A DNA stretch of 64,000 bases from Planctomycetota bacterium (GTDB lineage Bacteria > Planctomycetota > UBA1135 > UBA2386). Of the stretch, positions 24,510 through 33,211 are shown piece by piece (positions within the stretch are counted from its first letter, which is position 1; each line of letters begins with the position of its first letter). The stretch spans positions 415,292 through 479,291 of the forward strand of contig JACKIC010000006.1 of assembly GCA_020638655.1 (NCBI GenBank), given 5' to 3'. A program made the translations under genes and the position numbers. Under the pieces are notes generated by a model that ran no database searches, was not told the origin of the DNA, and saw only the letters and a list, made by a program, of their open reading frames with translations.

Positions 24510-25704
24510 GCCGACCTGGGCCCAGCGCGCCCTGCGGCGCCGCATCGTCGACGCGCTGCGCCGGCTGCGCAGCGGCGCCGTGGTGCTGCGCGACAGCCTG
24601 GGCGAACTGACCCTCGGCGACCCCAAGGGGCCGCTCGGCAGCGTCGACCTCGAGGTGACCTCGCCGGCCCTGTGGACCAGCCTCGCGCTCGGCGGCGACG
24701 TCGGCGCGGGCGAGTCGTTCGTCGCCGGGCACTGGCGCAGCCACGACGTCGTCGGTCTGCTGCGGCTGCTCACGCGCGATCGCGACGTGCTGCTCGAGCT
24801 CGACGGCTCGTGGCTGTCGTGGCCGGTGCGCGGCCTGCGCCGCGTCGGGCACTGGCTGCGCGACAACACCCGCGCCGGCAGCGCGCGCAACATCCACGAC
24901 CATTACGACGTCGGCGACGAGCTGTTCGCGCAGTTCCTCGACCCGACGATGACCTACTCGGCGGCCTGGTGGGCCCGTCCCGAGCAGTCGCTCGAGCAGG
25001 CGCAGCGCGAGAAGCTGCGCCGGTTGTGTCGCCTAGTCGACCTCTCGGCCGAAGACGAATTGCTCGAGATCGGCTCCGGCTGGGGCAGCCTGGCGATGAC
25101 CGCGGCGGCCGAGTTCGGCGCGCGCGTCACCACGACGACGATCTCGCGCAACCAGTTCGCGCGCGCCAGCGAGCGCGTCGCGGCGGCTGGCCTCGAGGGG
25201 CGCGTCACCGTGCTGCAGCGCGACTACCGCGACCTGCAGGGTCGTTTCGACAAGCTGCTCTCGTGCGAGATGATCGAAGCGGTCGGCGCGCGGCACCTGC
25301 CGACCTACCTGCGCAAGTGCGCGGCGTTGCTGCGTCCGGGCGGCGCGCTCGGCCTGCAGGCGATCACGATCCGCGACCAGCACTACCGGTCGGCGCTCGG
25401 CTGCGTCGACTACATCAAGAAGCACGTCTTCCCGGGCAGCTTCATCCCGTCGGTGACCGCGATCACCGCCGCGGCGACGCGGCACACCGACCTGCGCCTC
25501 GAATACTGCGAGGATTTCGGCCCGCACTACGCGCGCACGCTGGCCGAGTGGCGGCAGCGGTTGCTGGCCGCGCCCGGCCCGTTCCTGGCGCGGCCCGAAG
25601 GCGCGGCGCTGCTGCGCGCCTGGGACTACTACTTCGCCTACTGCGAGGCCGGCTTCCGCGAACGCCACATCGGCGTCTGTCACCTGCGCCTCGCGCGCAG
25701 CTGA
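24448..25704 (+). CDS. cfa: Cyclopropane-fatty-acyl-phospholipid synthase family enzyme
   Basis: A 418-aa protein of the full-length CFA synthase kind. The N-terminal lipid-binding region has SLALGGDVGAGESFVAGHW. The catalytic domain has NIHDHYDVGDELFAQFLDPT, SAM motif LLEIGSGWGSL, EMIEAVG, YIKKHVFPGSFIPS and the end piece YFAYCEAGFRERHIGVCHL. The family adds a methylene or methyl from SAM to a double bond in membrane lipid acyl chains. It is last in the four-gene operon and would act on the desaturase product. It is the second CFA-like enzyme in this locus. Confidence 0.85.
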   Translation: MPSSILIATPHAALAAPDRREPTWAQRALRRRIVDALRRLRSGAVVLRDSLGELTLGDPKGPLGSVDLEVTSPALWTSLALGGDVGAGESFVAGHWRSHDVVGLLRLLTRDRDVLLELDGSWLSWPVRGLRRVGHWLRDNTRAGSARNIHDHYDVGDELFAQFLDPTMTYSAAWWARPEQSLEQAQREKLRRLCRLVDLSAEDELLEIGSGWGSLAMTAAAEFGARVTTTTISRNQFARASERVAAAGLEGRVTVLQRDYRDLQGRFDKLLSCEMIEAVGARHLPTYLRKCAALLRPGGALGLQAITIRDQHYRSALGCVDYIKKHVFPGSFIPSVTAITAAATRHTDLRLEYCEDFGPHYARTLAEWRQRLLAAPGPFLARPEGAALLRAWDYYFAYCEAGFRERHIGVCHLRLARS

Positions 25705-25707
25705 TCG

Positions 25708-26664
25708 TCAGGCCTGCAGGGCGTTGCGCGCCTGCTGTGCGTCCCGCGCGATCTGTGCGCGCAGCGCGTCGGCGTCGGCGAAGCGTTGCTCGCCGCGCAG
25801 GAACTTGCGGAACGTCACCTCGAGCTCGCGGCCGTAGAGATCGCCGTCGAACCCGAGCAGGTGCACTTCGAGCAGCGGCGTGGTCGCCGCGGCGTCGAAC
25901 GTCGGCCGGGTGCCGAGGTTGGCGACCGCGGGCCAGGTGACACCGTCGACGATCGCCTCGACCGCGTAGACCCCGGTCGGCGGCAGCACCGCGGCCTGCG
26001 GCTGCACGTTGGCGGTCGGAAAGCCGAGCGCGCGGCCGCGCGCGTCGCCGTGCACGACCGTGCCCAGGGCGCCCGGCGGGCGGCCGAGGTAACGCTGCGC
26101 CAACGCGAGGTCGCCCGAAGCGATCGCGGCGCGGATCGCGGTCGAGGACACGGGCTTGCCGCCGACCTCGAACGGGCTGCCGGTGCGCACCTCGAAGCCC
26201 AGCTCGTCGCCGAGCTCGCGGAAGCGCTGCGGCGTGCCTTCGCGGCCCTTGCCGAGCGCCGAGTCGTAGCCGAGCAGCAGGCCGCGCGCGCGCAGGTGCC
26301 GGCCGAGCACCTCGGTGGCGAACTCGCGCGCGGTCATGTTCTGCAGCCGCGGCTCGAAGGTGAGCAGCACCAGCCGCATCACTCCGGCGCGGCGCAGCAG
26401 GCGCAGGCGGTGCGGCACGCTGACCAGCAGCGGCGGCGCGCTGCCGTGCAGCACCTGGTCGGGGTGGTTGGCGAACGTGACCACCGTCGGCATGGCCTCG
26501 AGCGCCGAGGCCATCTCGAGCAGCTGCTGCAGCAGGCGTTGGTGGCCGAGGTGCACCCCGTCGAACACGCCGACCGCGACGGCGGAGTGGCTGCCGAACG
26601 ACTCGCCGTAGGTCGCGGCGAGGTCCAGTGAGAGCAGCGCGTCGAGCCCTTCGATCAGGCGCAC
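25708..26664 (-). CDS. ribF: Bifunctional riboflavin kinase/FMN adenylyltransferase
   Basis: A 318-aa RibF. The N-terminal FAD-synthetase half shows VGVFDGVHLGHQRLL and the late SSTAIRAAI; the C-terminal riboflavin kinase half shows RALGFPTANVQ, PPTGVYAV and NLGTRPTF. It turns riboflavin into FMN and then FAD in the cytoplasm. The start is GTG 26664. It lies 52 bases downstream of def on the same strand. No FMN riboswitch is visible upstream. Confidence 0.92.
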   Translation of the reverse strand: MRLIEGLDALLSLDLAATYGESFGSHSAVAVGVFDGVHLGHQRLLQQLLEMASALEAMPTVVTFANHPDQVLHGSAPPLLVSVPHRLRLLRRAGVMRLVLLTFEPRLQNMTAREFATEVLGRHLRARGLLLGYDSALGKGREGTPQRFRELGDELGFEVRTGSPFEVGGKPVSSTAIRAAIASGDLALAQRYLGRPPGALGTVVHGDARGRALGFPTANVQPQAAVLPPTGVYAVEAIVDGVTWPAVANLGTRPTFDAAATTPLLEVHLLGFDGDLYGRELEVTFRKFLRGEQRFADADALRAQIARDAQQARNALQA

Positions 26665-26716
26665 GAGGACCTCTTGGGGGGTGGGGGCGCCGACGCGGCC
26701 GGCGCGCCGGGGATCA

Positions 26717-27229
26717 TCACACCTGGGCCCGGTAGCGCTCCTCGAGCTCCTGCAGCGGGGCCTTGACGCGCAACTTCTCGGCGGCGGTGAGGCGGTCCGT
26801 GAAGACCACGCCTTCGAGGTGATCCAGCTCGTGTTGGATGATGCGCGCCAGCCAGCCGTCGGCGTGCAGGGTGCCTTCCTTGCCGTCGAGGTCCTGGAAG
26901 GTCACGGTGATCGTCACCCAGCGTTCGACCTCGGCGTGGATCCCGGGGAACGAGAGGCAGCCCTCCTCTTCGAAGTCCCGCCCTTTCTTTTTGGTAATCT
27001 TGGGGTTACAGAGGGTTAATTCGCCGGACCGTTCATTGCGGTCGCCGCTCGGGTTGAGCACCAGCAGCTTCTTCTCGATGCCGACCTGGGGCGCGGCCAG
27101 ACCGACGCCGCCCTCCTCGTACATCGCCTCCATCATCTGCTCGCTGAGCTGGCGCAGCTCGGCGTCGAACGTGGTGACGACCTGGCCGCCGCGGCGCAGG
27201 ATGGGATGGGGGTAGATGAGAACTTCCAT
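26717..27229 (-). CDS. def: Peptide deformylase
   Basis: A 170-aa deformylase with all three motifs: GVGLAAPQV, EGCLSFPG and QHELDHLEG (Cys and two His bind the metal, Glu is catalytic). It removes the formyl group from nascent proteins. The start ATG 27229 gives MEVLIYPHPILRR, the normal N-terminus. It is followed by ribF. Confidence 0.95.
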   Translation of the reverse strand: MEVLIYPHPILRRGGQVVTTFDAELRQLSEQMMEAMYEEGGVGLAAPQVGIEKKLLVLNPSGDRNERSGELTLCNPKITKKKGRDFEEEGCLSFPGIHAEVERWVTITVTFQDLDGKEGTLHADGWLARIIQHELDHLEGVVFTDRLTAAEKLRVKAPLQELEERYRAQV

Positions 27230-27430
27230 GTCGCGGGGGGGAGGCGGGCCGTTGCCTGGCGGGTTGAGGGCAGGTAGATTCTTCGCCCCTTTCGTCGCCG
27301 TCAAGGACCGGACCCAGGTAGCTGAAGTGACCCACCGAAGTGGGCCACCCGGGATCGGAATCGCCTTGTGGGACGCCGGAAGGTCGTAGACCAGCGGCGG
27401 ATCCACCCGCCGCCCCCTGCACGCAAGCCC

Positions 27431-28762
27431 ATGGACCTGAGCAAGCATCTCGAGAACGCCGCGGAAGCCGTCAAGCGACGGAACTTCCCGCTGGCGATCA
27501 AGATCTACGCGCAGGTGCTGCAGATCCAGCCGGACTACGGCGAGGCGCGCGCCGGCTTGCGACGCGCGCTGTTCGCGAAGGTCGCGCAGAAGCCCGCCAG
27601 CAAGCTGACGGCGATCGTTGCCGGCGGCATCCCGCTGCTCGCGGGCACGCTCAGCAACCTGTTCGGTCAGTCGGCGGCGGCGGCCCGCGCGTTCGAGCGC
27701 TACCTCGTGCACGACCCGCTCAACGAAGGCGTCAACCTCAAGCTCGGCCGCGCCCTGCAGAAGGCCGGCCTGCAGCGCTCGGCGCTCGCGGTCTACGCCG
27801 CGTTCGCCGAGGCGCAGCCGCGTTGCCTCGAAGCGTGCCGTTCGGCCGGCGCCCTCTACTACCAGCAGGGCAAGGTCAACGAGGCGCTGGCGATGTACGA
27901 GCTGGCGCTCAAGGTCGACCCGCGCGACCAGGAGTCGCTCAAGGCGCGCAAGGACCTGGCGGCCGAAGGGGCGCTGCGTTCGTCCGGCATCGAGAAGGCC
28001 GAGAGCTCGCGCGACCTGATCAAGGACAAGGAGCTGCAGCGGCAACTCGAACGGCAGGAGCGGCTGCAGCTGTCGCCCGAGGAGATCGAGCAGGAGCTCG
28101 AGCAACTCGAAGGCAAGCTCGCCGAGACTCCCGACGACATCAAGCTGCTGCGCCGCGTGGCCAAGCTGCGCGAGATGGCCAAGGACCTGGCCGGCGCGCT
28201 CGACCTGATCGAGCGGCTGCTGCAGATGCAGTCCGGCGACGCCGAGCTGCAGGACATCGCTGGTGACCTGCGCGTGCGCCTGCAGGAGCAGATGGTCGAG
28301 AAGGCCAAGAAGCGCGGTGACGAGGCGGCGGTCGAGCGCGCCCGCGCGGCGCTGCGCGAGCTGCGCGCCGGCGAAGCCCGGCGCCGCGTCGAGCGTAACC
28401 CGGCCGACCTCAGCGCGCGCTTCGATCTGGGCGCGAGCCTGTTCGAGGCCGGCGACATCGACGCCGCGGTCGCCGAGCTGCAGCAAGCCGTCAAGGACCC
28501 GCGCAAGAAGAACGACGCGCTGTTCCTGCTCGGCAAGGCGTTCCAGCACAAGGGACTGCCCGAGGTCGCACTCGGCCAGTTCGACAAGGCGCTGCAGGCG
28601 GCAGGCAACGGCGCCCTCGCCAAGGAGATCCTCTACGAGATGGGCTCCATCTGCAGCGACAACGGCCAGCGCGACGACGCCCTGCGCCACTTCACCCGCA
28701 TTCTCGAGCAGGACATCGGCTTCCGCGACGTGGCTCAGCGCGTCGAGCAGCTCAAGTCCTGA
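27431..28762 (+). CDS. TPR-repeat protein
   Basis: A 443-aa protein rich in tetratricopeptide-like repeats: an N-terminal TPR (NFPLAIKIYAQVLQIQPDYG), then further units (GKVNEALAMYELALKVDPRD and GLPEVALGQFDKALQAAGNG). A segment at about 53-68 (LTAIVAGGIPLLAGTLSNLF) is hydrophobic but short. The middle (about 210-320) is a strongly charged coiled coil. The function is not identifiable; such proteins scaffold complexes. ATG 27431 was chosen from the start of the first repeat. It precedes rpsT, 65 bases away. Confidence 0.75.
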   Translation: MDLSKHLENAAEAVKRRNFPLAIKIYAQVLQIQPDYGEARAGLRRALFAKVAQKPASKLTAIVAGGIPLLAGTLSNLFGQSAAAARAFERYLVHDPLNEGVNLKLGRALQKAGLQRSALAVYAAFAEAQPRCLEACRSAGALYYQQGKVNEALAMYELALKVDPRDQESLKARKDLAAEGALRSSGIEKAESSRDLIKDKELQRQLERQERLQLSPEEIEQELEQLEGKLAETPDDIKLLRRVAKLREMAKDLAGALDLIERLLQMQSGDAELQDIAGDLRVRLQEQMVEKAKKRGDEAAVERARAALRELRAGEARRRVERNPADLSARFDLGASLFEAGDIDAAVAELQQAVKDPRKKNDALFLLGKAFQHKGLPEVALGQFDKALQAAGNGALAKEILYEMGSICSDNGQRDDALRHFTRILEQDIGFRDVAQRVEQLKS

Positions 28763-28827
28763 GCGACGACTCCTTCGAAACGACTCCGACGACCTTCACT
28801 ACCAGTTCCTGGCACAGATAGAGAAAC

Positions 28828-29091
28828 ATGGCTCACAGCAAGCAAGCACTGAAGCGCGTTCGTCAAGGCGAGCGCAACCGCCTCGCCAACAAGGCGAAGC
28901 TGACCCGTCTGCGCACCGCGATGAAGCGCCTCTCGGCGGTCGTGGCCGCGGGTGAGAAGGACAAGGCCACGGCGATGCTGCCGGCCGTCTGCAAGGTGAT
29001 CGACAAGGCCGCGCGCAACAACATCATCCACAAGAACACGGCCGCGCGCCGCAAGAGCCTGGTGACGCGCAGCGTCGCCGGCATCAAGTAA
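28828..29091 (+). CDS. rpsT: 30S ribosomal protein S20
   Basis: An 87-aa basic protein, MAHSKQALKRVRQGERNR..., with the S20 core KAKLTRLRTAMKRL and the C-terminal IIHKNTAARRKSLVTR. It binds 16S rRNA early in 30S assembly. AGAG lies upstream of the ATG. It is followed by a convergent flagellin gene and a shared hairpin. Confidence 0.97.
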   Translation: MAHSKQALKRVRQGERNRLANKAKLTRLRTAMKRLSAVVAAGEKDKATAMLPAVCKVIDKAARNNIIHKNTAARRKSLVTRSVAGIK

Positions 29092-29114
29092 CCAGCCGGC
29101 CTGCGGGAGTCGGC

Positions 29115-29144
29115 GGTCGGCGACGTCGTGCCGACGTCGCGACC
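29115..29144. terminator. Bidirectional terminator hairpin between rpsT and flagellin
   Basis: GCGACGTCG-TGC-CGACGTCGC gives 9 perfect pairs; with one bulged G the stem extends by GGTC/GACC. It lies 23 bases after rpsT and 56 bases after the flagellin stop on the other strand, so it can serve both transcripts. Confidence 0.6.
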
Positions 29145-29200
29145 GTTCGTCGTGGCTGTAGCGTCAGGCGGGCGCGGCGAGGTGATCGCCGCTCGCGACG

Positions 29201-30031
29201 CTACTGCTGCAGCAGCTGCAGAGCCGCCTGGGGCTGGGTGTTCGCCTGCGCCAGGATCGAGATGGCCGCCTGCTGCAGGATCGAGTTCCTCGTCAGCGCC
29301 GAGGTCTCGACCGCCACGTCGACGTCGCGGATGCGCGACTCGGCGGCGCTGAGGTTCTCGGACTGGATCTGCAGGTTGGCGATCGTGGTCGTCAGGCGGT
29401 TCTGGGCCGCGCCGAACTGACCGCGCACCTTGCTGACGGCGTTGATGGCGCCGTCGAGCTGCGAGACCGCGAGCGTGGGGATGCCGCCCGAGCCGATGTC
29501 GAGCGTCGACAGGCCCAGCGTCGAGGCCAGCGTGTCCGACGTGCTCAGCTGGATCGTATCGATGCCCGTGGTCGTGCCGGTGCCGACCTGGAACGTGATC
29601 GTCGATCCCGTGCCGTCGAGCAGGCGCACGCCGTTGAACGTCGTCGAGGCGGCGATGCGGTCGATCTCGTTGACCAGGTCGCTGAACTCCTGATGGAGCG
29701 TCGCGCGGTCGGCCGAGCTGACGGTGCCGTTGCTCGCCTGGATCGCCAGCTCACGCATGCGGATCAGGATCGAGCTGACTTCGTTCAGCGCGCCTTCGCC
29801 CGTCTGCGTCAGGGAGATGCCGTCCTGGGCGTTGCGGATCGCCTGGTTGGTCGACCGGACCTGAGCGCGGAAGCGCTCGGAGATCGCCAGACCCGCCGCG
29901 TCGTCGGAAGCGGTCGAGATACGCAAGCCCGTGGACAGGCGACGGAAGTTCGCCTGCAGGCGCTCGGTCATCACCGACAGCGAGCGCTGCGCGTTCAGGG
30001 ATGCGATGTTCGAATTGACCCGAAGGCCCAT
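29201..30031 (-). CDS. fliC: Flagellin
   Basis: A 276-aa flagellin. The N-terminal D0/D1 domain begins MGLRVNSNIASLNAQRSL and has RLSTGLRISTASDDAAGLAI; the C-terminal D0/D1 domain has NLSAAESRIRDVDVAVE and ends QANTQPQAALQLLQQ. The middle variable domain is very short (about 50 residues), so the filament would be thin. ATG 30031 has AGGAAAG just upstream. No other flagellar gene is in the window. It is the only flagellin seen here, and a sigma-28-like -10 lies about 60 bases upstream. Confidence 0.92.
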   Translation of the reverse strand: MGLRVNSNIASLNAQRSLSVMTERLQANFRRLSTGLRISTASDDAAGLAISERFRAQVRSTNQAIRNAQDGISLTQTGEGALNEVSSILIRMRELAIQASNGTVSSADRATLHQEFSDLVNEIDRIAASTTFNGVRLLDGTGSTITFQVGTGTTTGIDTIQLSTSDTLASTLGLSTLDIGSGGIPTLAVSQLDGAINAVSKVRGQFGAAQNRLTTTIANLQIQSENLSAAESRIRDVDVAVETSALTRNSILQQAAISILAQANTQPQAALQLLQQ

Positions 30032-30091
30032 CTTTCCTCCTCGATTCCTTTGCCGTGCTCCGGGCGGGTGCCCGAGGCCATGTCGCAAACC

Positions 30092-30099
30092 TCATCGGC
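30092..30099 (-). promoter_or_regulatory. Sigma-28-like -10 element of the flagellin gene
   Basis: On the minus strand the sequence reads GCCGATGA, seven of eight bases of the flagellar sigma-28 -10 consensus (GCCGATAA), 60 bases before the ATG. The -35 (TAAA) is not well matched. Confidence 0.35.
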
Positions 30100-30274
30100 A
30101 AAGGCTTGAGTCCTTCTTCAGGAAATCTCGCAAGTGGACACCGCCCGGGGCCACCGCCCATGGCATGGCCGTGTCCCTGCGCGCGGTCGGGCGACGCCGC
30201 TGTGGCACTGTCGGCTTTCTCGCCTTGGCCCGTCCGGTAGCGAGACTTGCGACAGTGGGCCGGCCATGAAGCAG

Positions 30275-30311
30275 CGCGGCCCGCACCCCTCGTCGAGAGG
30301 TGCGGGCCGCG
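30275..30311 (-). terminator. Long hairpin downstream of the toroid gene
   Basis: There are 13-base perfect arms CGCGGCCCGCACC and GGTGCGGGCCGCG around an 11-base loop that can pair further (CTC/GAG). It lies 51 bases past the stop of the minus-strand toroid gene and upstream of the flagellin gene, so it insulates the two. Confidence 0.5.
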
Positions 30312-30318
30312 TCGTGTC

Positions 30319-30340
30319 CGGCGCCCCGAAAAGGGCGCCG
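30319..30340 (-). terminator. First of two tandem hairpins after the toroid gene
   Basis: There are 8-base perfect arms CGGCGCCC and GGGCGCCG around CGAAAA (TTTTCG on the transcribed strand), 22 bases past the toroid stop. It is tandem with the longer hairpin at 30275-30311. The region 30100-30361 holds nothing else that I can see. Confidence 0.5.
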
Positions 30341-30361
30341 ATTTCGGTTGGGCTCAGGCGA

Positions 30362-31891
30362 TCAGCGGACCAGCTTGCTGTAGCGGTAGTAGGCCTCGAG
30401 CGTCAGGGTCAGGATCGCGGTGCTGTAGACGCGCCCGCCGTCCTCGCCCCAGGCGCCGATCGGGTCCCAAGAGCCGTAGAGGTTCTTCTTGGCGCCGTCG
30501 CGGTGCTGGTTCTTGACCACGGCCGCCTCGAGCTTCTTCTGCCACTCGCTCCAGTGGCGACCGCCGTACTGGAACAGCGCGTAGGTCGCGTAGTACCAGT
30601 AGTAGTGGTCGATCGAACCGCCCTTCTCGTCCCAGACGGGCGGCTTGCTCAGCAGCAGGTTGGCCGCGGCGGTCATGATCGGCTTCTCCTTGGGGTCCTG
30701 GCCCATGAAGAACCGGCAGAACAGGCCCACCGCGGTCATCGCCTCGCCCTTCTCGACCGGGAACTTGGTGGCGTGGTCACCGGGCTTGCGCGAGCTGCGC
30801 TCGCCGGCCTTGGTGTAGCCGTGCAGGCCGGTCGGGTCGGAGACCTGATCGAGCCAGACCTCGGCGTTGGTCAGCGCGGCCTTGTTGATGTCGAGCTTGA
30901 AGAACTCGCCCGACTCGTAGGCCATGATGCACCAGCCGGTCACGGAGGTGTCGTTGTCGTTGTCGCGCGGCTGGTAGCGCCACACGGCGTACGGGTTGCG
31001 GTGCGACTCGAGGTAGTTGATGCCCTTCTGCGCGACGGGCTTCAGCAGCTTGTAGTTCGACAGGCCGTAGGCCTCGCACATCGCATAGGCGGCGATCGCG
31101 TGGTCGTAGATGAAGTCGTGCGAGGAAGCGGTGCCGAACATGCCGTTCTCCTGCTGCTGCTCACGCAGCCAGGTGATGCCGTTCTTGATCACTTCCTTGT
31201 AGGGACCGCTGCGCATGGTGCTGCCGTCGCCGAGGAAGGCGAGCAGCGCCAGGCCGGTGTTGCCGACGTCGTGCACCGGGTTGCCGGGGCCGTCGCAGAC
31301 CTCGCCCTCGGTGTCGTGCTTCATGAAGCCGTCGGAGTCCCACTTGCCGTCTTCGTCCTGGTGGTTCTTGAGCCACTGCAGGCCGGCGTCGATGGCCGCC
31401 GCGTACGACTTGCCACCGCCCTTGCCGCCCTTGCCGCCGCCACGACCACCGTAGCGGCCACCGGCGCCACCACCCATGCCGACCGCCGAGTTCCACTGGT
31501 TGGAGTCGAAGGCCGACTCCTTGGCGGTGCTCTCGCTCTCGACGTTGTCGAAGGCCTCGGCCTCGTTCTCGGTGATCTGGGTCTCGTTGATCACCACTTC
31601 CTCGGTCGTCTCCTCCGGCTTGGTCTCCGGCGGGGGCGGGGGAGGCGGCTCCTCGATCTGCTCCTGCTGGGTCAGGTCCATCTCGACCTGCTTCTCGGGC
31701 TTCCTCTTCTCCTCGACGGGATACAGCACGTACAGCAGTGCGAAGAGGACCACGTGGAGCAGGCCCGACAGCGCCAGCCACGGCGCGTGCCGCAGCTGCT
31801 CCGCCATCATCTCCTGGAACGATTCCTCGGACTCCCAGATGGGAGCCGCGTTGGACTGGACTTTGATCTTGGTTGGGTCGAGTTGGGCCAT
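30362..31891 (-). CDS. TonB-like N-terminus joined to a terpene-cyclase-type alpha-toroid
   Basis: A 509-aa protein. Residues about 36-55 are one membrane helix (LALSGLLHVVLFALLYVLYP); then comes a Glu/Pro-rich linker with seven prolines in a row, like the periplasmic spacer of TonB. After a Gly/Lys-rich hinge, residues about 150-509 are an alpha-alpha toroid with prenyltransferase/squalene-oxidase repeats: AGLQWLKNHQDEDGKWDSDG, GNTGLALLAFLGDG, NGITWLREQQQENGMF, GWCIMAYESGEF. No catalytic DxDD of cyclases is seen, so a binding role is more likely. AGGAG upstream of ATG 31891 supports the start. Similar architectures are frequent in Planctomycetota. Confidence 0.7.
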   Translation of the reverse strand: MAQLDPTKIKVQSNAAPIWESEESFQEMMAEQLRHAPWLALSGLLHVVLFALLYVLYPVEEKRKPEKQVEMDLTQQEQIEEPPPPPPPETKPEETTEEVVINETQITENEAEAFDNVESESTAKESAFDSNQWNSAVGMGGGAGGRYGGRGGGKGGKGGGKSYAAAIDAGLQWLKNHQDEDGKWDSDGFMKHDTEGEVCDGPGNPVHDVGNTGLALLAFLGDGSTMRSGPYKEVIKNGITWLREQQQENGMFGTASSHDFIYDHAIAAYAMCEAYGLSNYKLLKPVAQKGINYLESHRNPYAVWRYQPRDNDNDTSVTGWCIMAYESGEFFKLDINKAALTNAEVWLDQVSDPTGLHGYTKAGERSSRKPGDHATKFPVEKGEAMTAVGLFCRFFMGQDPKEKPIMTAAANLLLSKPPVWDEKGGSIDHYYWYYATYALFQYGGRHWSEWQKKLEAAVVKNQHRDGAKKNLYGSWDPIGAWGEDGGRVYSTAILTLTLEAYYRYSKLVR

Positions 31892-32109
31892 GACGGCTCC
31901 TGAAGGCAACCTTGGGGACGAGCGATTGCTCCGGTTGCGTCACCACGGTGGCGACGCCGACGGGGCGGGTGGTGCCGAAGTCCGGACTAACGTCGGCGGC
32001 CCATCCGAGGTTCAAGAGGGAGGGGGGGAAAGTAGAGCGACCCGCCCGGGTTGCCGCAACCCGATGGTAGCGGCTTGTGGCCGTTCCCGGGCCGGGGTCG
32101 CGGCCGGTC

Positions 32110-33117
32110 TCAGCGGGCCTGCCGGACCAGCACTTCGGTGCGTGCCGCGGCCCGGGCCAGGGCCTGCTGGCGCAGCTCGGCGACCACCTGGTCCAGGCCG
32201 ATCCGGCGCAGCTCGGTCTGCACGTCCGGGTCCCCGAAGCTGGCGTTGCGGGCCTCGATGAAGCGCACCACCTTGGCGACCTGCAGGCCGCCCTGGAACG
32301 GAATCGGGGCCGACACCGCGCCTTGCGGTCCGGCGAGCGCGAACTTGGCCAGGGGCAGCTCGGGCACCAGGGTGCCGGCGTCGATCTCGCCGATCGCCGT
32401 GGCCCCCGGGTAGCGGTCCGCGAGCTCGCGGCTGCTGAGTTCGTTGGTGCGCCAGAACTCGATCGCCTTGGCGGCCTGGGCGGGGGCGTCGTCGCCGCGG
32501 AACACCACGGCGCTGACGATGGCCAGGGACGGCCGGACGAAGCGGTCGATCTCCCGCTCGTAGAGTTCGCGCATCATCCGCGGCGTCAGGAACAGGTTCT
32601 GCTGCTTCTGCAGCCGGGAGTAGATCGCCAGCTCCTCGGCGAACTGGCGCATCTTCTCGACGCGCTGCTCGCGCTCGAACGACTGCCAGGTGCGGCCCTG
32701 GCGCTGCAGCTCCTGACTGAACTTCTGTTCTGTGCCCAGGTTACGAACCTGTTCGGCCGCCGCGCGGCGCAGTTCGTCCTGGAACAGGCTCTCGATCATG
32801 TCCGGCGCCGCCAGGCCCAGGGTCTTGGCCGCCTGGGCCATGGTGTGGTTGTTGATCAGCTTGGTGAGCTCGCGCTGCAGCACGAAGCCGCGCTCCTCGG
32901 GGGTCAGGCGCCGGCCCTGCTGGGCCTCGAGCGTGCGGACCTCACCGACGGCCTGGGTGCGCAGCTCACTGAGCATGATCACGTCGTTGTTGACGGTCGC
33001 GATCACGGTGTCGACGCGCAGCCCGGCGCGCGGGTCCACCCCGACGGGGTCGAGCGTCTGGGCTCGAATCGGGGCGGCGGCGGCGGCCAGGACCGACAAC
33101 ACGATGGCATGGCGCAT
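32110..33117 (-). CDS. SurA-like periplasmic chaperone/peptidyl-prolyl isomerase
   Basis: A 335-aa exported protein. After the signal peptide (MRHAIVLSVLAAAAAPIRA) comes the SurA N-terminal pattern DTVIATVNNDVIMLSELRTQ, then a long charged helical part (about 60-190) and a parvulin-like rotamase region (about 200-300: LAIVSAVVFRGDDAPAQAAK, PELPLAKFALAGPQGAVSAP, GGLQVAKVVRFIEA). It is expected in the periplasm, helping outer-membrane protein folding. ATG 33117 gives the signal peptide. It is divergent from the DprE2-like gene. Confidence 0.75.
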   Translation of the reverse strand: MRHAIVLSVLAAAAAPIRAQTLDPVGVDPRAGLRVDTVIATVNNDVIMLSELRTQAVGEVRTLEAQQGRRLTPEERGFVLQRELTKLINNHTMAQAAKTLGLAAPDMIESLFQDELRRAAAEQVRNLGTEQKFSQELQRQGRTWQSFEREQRVEKMRQFAEELAIYSRLQKQQNLFLTPRMMRELYEREIDRFVRPSLAIVSAVVFRGDDAPAQAAKAIEFWRTNELSSRELADRYPGATAIGEIDAGTLVPELPLAKFALAGPQGAVSAPIPFQGGLQVAKVVRFIEARNASFGDPDVQTELRRIGLDQVVAELRQQALARAAARTEVLVRQAR

Positions 33118-33211
33118 AGGGGTCGCATGATGCCCCTTCCGGAACCGACCGGCAACGGCCGCGGCGTCCCTTGGTTTGCATTCGTCCTGGGCGCGGCGTT
33201 CTCTTGTCGCG

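Noticed and set aside
26665..26716. FMN riboswitch before ribF
   Set aside because: Only 52 bases separate def and ribF, too short for an RFN element, and no RFN-like motif is visible.
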